A DNA stretch of 11,960 nucleotides from CAYLZW01 sp964388085 (GTDB lineage Bacteria; Myxococcota; UBA727; CAYLZW01), in assembly GCA_964388085.1 (NCBI GenBank), contig CAYLZW010000182.1:1-11960 (forward strand), given 5' to 3'. This document shows positions 7,418 to 11,960 of the stretch, in pieces (position 1 is the stretch's first letter; each line of letters starts with the position of its first letter). The notes under the pieces are model-generated. The model saw nothing but the letters and a program-made list of their open reading frames with translations, was not told where the DNA came from and did no database searches. Both the position numbers and the translations under genes were made by a program.

Positions 7418-7810
7418 TCAGACGGGATACAGGAGGGCCTGCAGGCGAGGCAGGGCTCCGTCGCGGAGCAGCCCGAACACCACCACGAGCGCCTCCTGGC
7501 GGACCTCGGGATCGTTGATCTCCCAGTACGCGGTCGCGGCCTCGAGCAGCGCGTCCTCGAGCAGGCCCATGTCACGGTAGACCGCGTGCGCGTCGACGTC
7601 GACGGCCCCCGAGGTCTCCGCGCTCCCTCTCGGCACGAGCCACAGATCCGCCAGCAGGCCGTCGTCCGCCTCGAGGATGAGCGACGCCACGCGCGCGCCG
7701 CAGGGCACGCAGACACGGCCGCCGTCTCCCTCGCCGACGTCGTCGAGGAAGCAGGCGTCTGGCCAGTGCCCGGAGCCACAGAGGGAGCACGCGCTGCGCA
7801 TCGCGCCCAT
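7418..7810 (-). CDS. Small protein with two CxxC pairs, putative zinc binding
   Basis: This predicted 130-residue cytoplasmic protein is not one I recognise. Near its N-terminus are two CxxC pairs, Cys8/Cys11 (CSLC) and Cys34/Cys37 (CVPC), with His15 and Cys20 between them. This is the pattern of a zinc ribbon or treble-clef-like finger. The rest is acidic and helical, including EINDPEVRQEALVVVFGLL, and ends shortly after. No signal peptide or membrane helix is seen, unlike most products here. The start could be Met1 (7810) or Met4 (7801); neither has a good ribosome binding site, the nearest being a distant GAGG at 7824-7827. It is divergent from the second PEGA gene and upstream of the exported-protein gene on the same strand. 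Support comes from the spaced CxxC pairs and lack of a better frame; the protein is small and of unknown function. Confidence 0.7.
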   Translation of the reverse strand: MGAMRSACSLCGSGHWPDACFLDDVGEGDGGRVCVPCGARVASLILEADDGLLADLWLVPRGSAETSGAVDVDAHAVYRDMGLLEDALLEAATAYWEINDPEVRQEALVVVFGLLRDGALPRLQALLYPV

Positions 7811-7892
7811 GGTATCAGCGCCGCCTCACCGCACGCTCGCCGCCCCGCGTCGAGCCACTTGGGCTGCCCGTCGCGCGGCGTTGGCCGTCGCC

Positions 7893-7921
7893 TTGACATT
7901 CCGGCATGCTCGCGTGCGCAA
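7893..7921 (+). promoter_or_regulatory. Candidate promoter for the second PEGA gene and downstream lipoprotein
   Basis: A perfect TTGACA at 7893-7898 lies in the 169-base divergent gap, 82 bases before the start codon at 7980. The hexamer 17 bases further on (7916-7921, GCGCAA) is a poor -10 match, so only the -35 side supports a sigma-70 type promoter. The position is sensible. Confidence 0.3.
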
Positions 7922-7938
7922 AAACACGCGCGCGCGCG
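7911..7938. repeat. Inverted repeat and alternating CG run in the divergent intergenic region
   Basis: CGCGTG at 7911-7916 pairs with CACGCG at 7925-7930 around an eight-base A-rich loop. The right arm continues into six CG dinucleotides at 7927-7938. It sits between the candidate -35 and the start codon of the second PEGA gene. It could be an operator, a leader hairpin or simple-sequence drift. Confidence 0.4.
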
Positions 7939-7965
7939 CCACGTTTGCGCCGTCCATCACCGGCC

Positions 7966-7973
7966 GAGAGAGG
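7966..7973 (+). promoter_or_regulatory. Ribosome binding site selecting a TTG start
   Basis: GAGAGAGG lies six bases before TTG 7980-7982, the best ribosome binding site in this region. The resulting N-terminus is a normal basic signal peptide. No ATG in frame gives both features, so TTG is the likely start. Confidence 0.7.
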
Positions 7974-7979
7974 CACCGC

Positions 7980-9077
7980 TTGAAGCAACACGATCGCCAA
8001 CGCTCCTCCTCCTGGGCCCGGTGGGGCGCGCCGCGAGCGAGCTTTCTCCTGACGCTGTGCCTCGCGCCCGCCGCGATCGCGCAGAGCGCCGCGGTGCCCG
8101 GCGCGTCGTTCGTGCACGCGCCTTCCGAAGGCCCGCAGCCCGACGACGCGCCGGCCGATCCCCCGGGCGCCGGCAGTGAAGGCAGCGCCCCCGAGGTGCC
8201 CGCGGCACGGGAACACGAGGTGGCGACGCCGGCGTCCACGACGTCGCCGCCGCCGCCGAGCGACGGCGCGAACCCCGGCAAACAGGCGACGCCGCTCGTG
8301 GCCGTGCTCGACCTGCGCGCGAGCGAAGGGGAGGAGGCGCTCGCCGCGGCGCTCGCCACCGTCGTCACCGCCGAGCTCGCGGCCCGTGACGACGTGCGCG
8401 CGGTGTCGCGCAGCGAGATCCAGGCGCTCATGGCGCACAAGGCGGAGCAGGCGCTGCTCGGCTGCGAGTCGGTGAAGTGCGCGGCGGATCTCGGCAAGCT
8501 CATCGAGGCGGACCTCGTCGTCACCGGCGCCATCGAGCGCGCCGGCGAGGCGTACGTGTTCTCGCTGAGCCTCATCGACCCGGTCGTCTCCGACATCAAA
8601 GAGCGCGTGGAGCTCAGCTGGCGCGGGCCGCCGGAGGAGATCGTCGTCGTCGTGCGGCCGTCCATCGATCGCCTGCTCGCGGGCCCGAAGGCGGCGTCCT
8701 TCACCGGAGCGCTCGACGTCATCGCGCCCGAGGGCGCCAGCATCTTCCTCGGCGGGCAGGACGTCGGCAGCGCGCCGCTCGCGGGCCCGCTGACGGGGCT
8801 GCCCATCGGCGTACACACGCTCGAGGTCGCGAAGAGCGGCCACGTGACGCTGCGCCGCGAGGTCGTCATCGCGCGCGGCGAGACCACGATCGCGCGCGTG
8901 GAGCTCGAGGAGGAGCCGCTCGTCACCCAGTGGTGGTTCTGGACGGCCGTCGGCGGCGGCACCGCCGTCGCGCTCGCGGCCGGCGCCACCATCGGCACCG
9001 TCGCGCTGCTCTCCGCGCTCGAGCCCCCCGCCACCAGCCTGTCCGTGAAGGCCAACCTGCCGACGGTGCGCCCATGA
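7980..9077 (+). CDS. Second exported PEGA-domain protein, paralogue of the first, TTG start
   Basis: The 365-residue protein has the same plan as the product of 4194-5414. It has a basic signal peptide with core ASFLLTLCLAPAAIA (cleavage near residue 34) and a Pro/Ala/Glu-rich linker to about 104. An alpha/beta TolB/CsgG-like domain starts at PLVAVLDL (about 105-235), a PEGA-type domain follows (about 244-313, with GASIFLGGQDVGSAPL and GVHTLEVAKSGH), and one hydrophobic helix ends it (about 318-347). Cys162 and Cys167 match Cys159 and Cys164 of the paralogue. Over 40 aligned residues starting one before the first Cys there are 15 identities and no gap, including the Cys pair, AG, YV and the final Asp. 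Unlike the paralogue it has one C-terminal helix region rather than two. The start is TTG. The last four bases overlap the next gene as ATGA, so the two are probably co-translated. Placement in the periplasm with a membrane anchor is inferred. Confidence 0.88.
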   Translation: MKQHDRQRSSSWARWGAPRASFLLTLCLAPAAIAQSAAVPGASFVHAPSEGPQPDDAPADPPGAGSEGSAPEVPAAREHEVATPASTTSPPPPSDGANPGKQATPLVAVLDLRASEGEEALAAALATVVTAELAARDDVRAVSRSEIQALMAHKAEQALLGCESVKCAADLGKLIEADLVVTGAIERAGEAYVFSLSLIDPVVSDIKERVELSWRGPPEEIVVVVRPSIDRLLAGPKAASFTGALDVIAPEGASIFLGGQDVGSAPLAGPLTGLPIGVHTLEVAKSGHVTLRREVVIARGETTIARVELEEEPLVTQWWFWTAVGGGTAVALAAGATIGTVALLSALEPPATSLSVKANLPTVRP

Positions 9078-11960
9078 TCGCTCTCTCGACCGCCCTCCCG
9101 ACCGCTCGCCGCCCGCGCGCGACCACGACGAGGCTCGGCGTCAGCGCCGGCCTCTCCCTGTGCCTGCTCGGCGCGTTGTCGAGCGTAGGCTGTGACGCGG
9201 GTGCGCCCGGCCTCGGCGTCGCCATCCCCGGCTCGCTGCGGCTCGCGGAGCTGCGGGAGGACGAGCGCGCCCGCCTCGAGGTCACGCTCCGCATCGCCGG
9301 CGTGCTCGACGAGACGCCCCTGACGCTCTCGGACGACCTCGCGGAGGCCAGCGGCGAGCTCTCGCTGCCGGGCGTGAGCACGCCCGAGACGCAGCCGTTC
9401 ACGCTCGATCTGCGCCTCGGGCCAGCGGACGGCGTCAGCGGCGACCCGCTGCTGCTCGCGCGCGCCAGCGGAGAGATCGCGCTCGAGCCGAACACCGCCA
9501 ACGCGCTCTCCGTCAGCGAGGACGACTTCGACACCTGCGGCGCGGCGGCGACGGGCGAGGCCTGTACGCTGCTGTTCGACCGAAACCGTAACGGCGCCGC
9601 CAACCTCGACGATCTGCTCGCCGGCGTCGATCCGCTGCCGCCGCCGCCGTTCCTCGACGCGGCCCCCGCCACGCTGCAGTTCCCCTCGGGCATCCGGCTC
9701 GGCGCCTTCGCGCGTCAGGTCATCGTGGTCGAGAACACCTCGGCCACCGCCGTCGAGGTGAAGGCCAGCCTCGTGGGCGCGCCGGGCGTCACCCTCTCGC
9801 GCTACGAGACGGTCATCGACGCCGCCGACGGCGCCCGCCGCAGCCTCGAGCTCGGCGTCGTGCAGCCCTACGAGGAGGCCTTCCTCGCCATCTCCTTCGC
9901 GCCGGTGAACCCGTACCTGACGACGGGCGCCGTGTTCATCGAGGCCTACGAGCCCGTCGCGCGCGTGCGCCAGGCCACGCGCGTCAAGGTCATCGCCAAC
10001 GCGGACGGGGAGCTTCAGCCCGCCGCGGCGGGCTTCACCATCGACGACATTCGCGCGGGCGCCGACCTCGGCGGCTACCTCGGCGACGTGCAAGCGTTCC
10101 CCACGGCGGAGCTGTTCAACGGCCTCGCGGTCACCGGCGTCGTCAGCGACGACGTCGTCACCAGCGGCCTGCCCTACACCGGCCGCAAGATCCGCGCGCT
10201 GTTCGATGCGGAGCGTGGGCCGGAGGCGATGCCCGCCGACGCGGTCTTCCTCGTCGAGGTGCCGGCGCAGAACCGCTTGTCCGTGGCGCTCTCCGGCCTC
10301 GCGCGCGACGTCGACCTCGGCGTGCTGCTGCTCGACGAGGACGACAGCGTCCAGGCCGACCCGGCCATGAACTTCCGCCCGGTGCAGAGCGGCGTGAGCC
10401 CCGAGGCGGTGGAGCTGCGCAACGAGCAGAGCGAGCCCCTGCGGGCCCTCGTCGTGCTCGGCCGCGTCGAGAGCTTCGCGCCGCCCGAGGCCGCGCCGAA
10501 CGCGCTCACCGCGTCGGACCCGACCTCGTTCGATCTGCAGACCACGGTGTCGTCGGCGCCGGAGTTCACGCTGCCGCTCGCGCCCCTGACCGGTCCCATC
10601 GAGGGCGGTAACCGCGTGCGGCTCACCGGCCGCGGCTTTCATCCGGGAGCGACCGTGACCTTCGCGGACGCGCTCGCGCTCGACTGCGCCCACGCCGAGC
10701 AGGCCGACGGCACGACGACGCTCACCTGCACCGCGCCGCCCGGCTCGCTGCTGGTGGGCAAAAACCCCGCGACCGTGGTGGTCGCGAACCCGAGCGTCGA
10801 TGAGGGCGGCGACGGCCAGGCCGCCACCTACCCCGAGGGCTACACGTATCTGCCGCCGGCCCCGCGCCTCGACGACATGAGCCCTCGCGTGGCGCCCACC
10901 ACGGGCAGCAGCGGCGCCATCACGCTGAGCGGCGCCTTCTTCTCGACGCGCCATGGGACGCCCGTGGTGTCGTTCGGGCAGGTGCCGGCCGCACAGGTCA
11001 CCTTCCTGGACGCCGGCCGGCTCGAGGCCGTCGCGCCCCCGCAGGCCGCCGGCAGCGTCGCCGTGACGGTCCAAAACCGCCTCGGCATGAGCGATGACGG
11101 CAGCCCGCTGCTCTCGCTCAAGTCGAACGCGCGCAGCTTCCGCTACCTCGAGGTCGCCGGTCCGGCGCCGCAGCTCACGAGCGTCACGCCCGCCACCGGC
11201 AGCGTCGACGGCGGCGACACGGTGACGCTCACGGGCAGCGACTTCAGCCCGAGCGCGGACGTCACCTTCGGCGCCGTGCCGTCGGGCAGCGTCACCTTCC
11301 TCGACGCCGAGACGCTCTCGGTCAAGGTGCCGGCGCGCGCGGCGCCCGGCGTCGTCGACGTCGAGGTGGTGAACGACGACGGACAGACCTCGCGGCTCAC
11401 GGCCGCGTACACGTACTTCATCCCGAGCCCGACGGTCACGGACGCCTTCCCGGCCGAGGCCTCGACCACGGGCGGCACCTTCATCGTCGTCAGCGGCAGC
11501 GGCTTTCGCGCCGGCGTGCAGGTGCTGTTCACGAGCGCGGGCGGCGCGCCCATCTCGTCCCCGAACGTGAACCGCGTCTCCACCGGCACGCTGCTCGTCG
11601 CCACGCCGGCGGTGGGCGAGGGCGGTGACTACGGCATCGAGGTCATCAACATCGACGGGCAGAGCGCGAGTTATGCGGGCACCTTCCGCTACCTCGAGCC
11701 CGCGGGCCCGGCGCCGCAGATCGACAGCATCGACCCGCCGTCGGGCTTCAAGGAGCAGCCGAACCTCGTCACGCTCACCGGCAGCGACTTCCGCGGACCG
11801 CCGGCCATCCTGGTCGGCAGCGACACGGCCGAGGTGGCGAGCTTCACCGACAACGAGGCGCCGCTGAAGGACGAGCTCACGTTCTTCACGCCGGTGGTCA
11901 CGCAAGAGGGCCCCGTCGTCGTGCGGCTCATCAACAGCGACGGGCAGAGCGACACGAGCG
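9074..11960 (+). CDS. Large lipoprotein with Ig-like domain and IPT/TIG repeats (3' end outside window)
   Basis: The frame is open from ATG 9074 to the window end, giving 962 complete codons. The start overlaps the previous stop as ATGA and has no ribosome binding site of its own, so translation is probably coupled. A lipobox, LSSVGC, places the acylated Cys at residue 40. A dockerin or EF-hand-like loop, DRNRNGAANLDD, is at 169-180. An ASPM/SPD-2/Hydin-type Ig-like domain spans about 193-311. A beta-sandwich at about 320-490 resembles bacterial pre-peptidase C-terminal domains (tentative). IPT/TIG domains follow at about 500-595, 596-694, 697-785, 786-876 and 881 onward, with typical cores such as GGDTVTLTGSDFSPSADVTF. 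TIG domains are known as rigid Ig-like spacers or binding modules in surface proteins. The product is likely a long stalk on the outer membrane or cell surface. No enzyme domain is seen, but the missing C-terminus could hold one. The pairing with the PEGA gene mirrors the pair at 1223-5414. Confidence 0.9.
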   Translation, partial: MIALSTALPTARRPRATTTRLGVSAGLSLCLLGALSSVGCDAGAPGLGVAIPGSLRLAELREDERARLEVTLRIAGVLDETPLTLSDDLAEASGELSLPGVSTPETQPFTLDLRLGPADGVSGDPLLLARASGEIALEPNTANALSVSEDDFDTCGAAATGEACTLLFDRNRNGAANLDDLLAGVDPLPPPPFLDAAPATLQFPSGIRLGAFARQVIVVENTSATAVEVKASLVGAPGVTLSRYETVIDAADGARRSLELGVVQPYEEAFLAISFAPVNPYLTTGAVFIEAYEPVARVRQATRVKVIANADGELQPAAAGFTIDDIRAGADLGGYLGDVQAFPTAELFNGLAVTGVVSDDVVTSGLPYTGRKIRALFDAERGPEAMPADAVFLVEVPAQNRLSVALSGLARDVDLGVLLLDEDDSVQADPAMNFRPVQSGVSPEAVELRNEQSEPLRALVVLGRVESFAPPEAAPNALTASDPTSFDLQTTVSSAPEFTLPLAPLTGPIEGGNRVRLTGRGFHPGATVTFADALALDCAHAEQADGTTTLTCTAPPGSLLVGKNPATVVVANPSVDEGGDGQAATYPEGYTYLPPAPRLDDMSPRVAPTTGSSGAITLSGAFFSTRHGTPVVSFGQVPAAQVTFLDAGRLEAVAPPQAAGSVAVTVQNRLGMSDDGSPLLSLKSNARSFRYLEVAGPAPQLTSVTPATGSVDGGDTVTLTGSDFSPSADVTFGAVPSGSVTFLDAETLSVKVPARAAPGVVDVEVVNDDGQTSRLTAAYTYFIPSPTVTDAFPAEASTTGGTFIVVSGSGFRAGVQVLFTSAGGAPISSPNVNRVSTGTLLVATPAVGEGGDYGIEVINIDGQSASYAGTFRYLEPAGPAPQIDSIDPPSGFKEQPNLVTLTGSDFRGPPAILVGSDTAEVASFTDNEAPLKDELTFFTPVVTQEGPVVVRLINSDGQSDTS
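10571..11960 (+). repeat. Array of IPT/TIG domain repeats, about 90-100 codons each
   Basis: Five domain units follow one another, beginning near 10571, 10859, 11162, 11429 and 11715; the last is cut by the window end. Some copies are close at the DNA level: TTCCGCTACCTCGAG occurs at 11138-11152 and 11684-11698, and CCGGCGCCGCAG at 11162-11173 and 11708-11719. Both pairs are 546 bases apart, which is two units. Recent duplication of a two-domain block is a reasonable inference. Confidence 0.75.

Noticed and set aside
6037..7899. A 620-codon minus-strand frame overlapping the exported-protein and CxxC genes
   Set aside because: The translation is dominated by Arg, Ala and Gly with no motif. 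The alternative frames give a signal peptide and the CxxC pairs.
7893..7921. A sigma-54 promoter reading of the TTGGCC...TTGACA stretch near 7881-7898
   Set aside because: The GG and GC elements do not match at the required spacing; GA stands where GC is needed.
7826..11905. A 1359-codon open frame on the minus strand, opposite the second PEGA and TIG lipoprotein genes
   Set aside because: It is an antisense shadow in GC-rich DNA. The product is repetitive and Arg-rich, while the plus strand encodes coherent PEGA and TIG domains throughout.
1..11960. CRISPR array, tRNA, rRNA, insertion sequence or integrase
   Set aside because: No regularly spaced repeats, tRNA-like fold or transposase/recombinase motif was noticed on either strand by reading.

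Overview
The window is strikingly GC-rich, with third codon positions almost always G or C. Its proteins are mostly exported: lipoproteins with Cys-rich, acidic DxDGDG and Asp-Ala-Gly segments, PEGA-domain proteins, and an IPT/TIG-repeat lipoprotein. This combination is typical of Myxococcota and related former deltaproteobacteria. The assignment rests on protein style only, because the window has no rRNA, tRNA or housekeeping marker. I saw no mobile element, CRISPR array or tRNA, and no stretch over 300 bases lacks a gene.

Layout. (1) Bases 1-1125, plus strand: the 3' part of a class III nucleotidyl cyclase gene, continuing through a membrane helix into a helical, TPR-like tail. (2) 1223-4177, plus: a large modular lipoprotein with carboxypeptidase-regulatory-like, Cys-rich, TSP3-like and L-domain-like parts. 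(3) 4194-5414, plus, 16 bases downstream: an exported PEGA protein with a C-terminal membrane anchor. (4) 5469-7286, minus, convergent with the former: an unrecognised exported helical protein with six cysteines. (5) 7418-7810, minus: a small putative zinc-binding protein. (6) 7980-9077, plus, divergent from (5): a second PEGA protein, paralogous to the first, with a TTG start chosen by its ribosome binding site. (7) 9074 to the window end, plus, overlapping (6) by ATGA: a large lipoprotein with an Ig-like domain and at least five IPT/TIG domains, cut by the window edge.

How it may work together. The most notable arrangement is that two paralogous PEGA proteins, sharing a Cys-x4-Cys motif in their predicted periplasmic alpha/beta domain, are each tightly linked to a gene for a large surface-type lipoprotein. 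The orders are opposite: lipoprotein then PEGA, and PEGA then lipoprotein. The pairs flank two minus-strand genes. I infer two related envelope modules, perhaps for anchoring or monitoring extracytoplasmic structures. The cyclase upstream, with its predicted periplasmic tail, could couple envelope state to a cyclic nucleotide signal. That functional link is a hypothesis; the gene pairs, motifs and overlaps are visible in the sequence.
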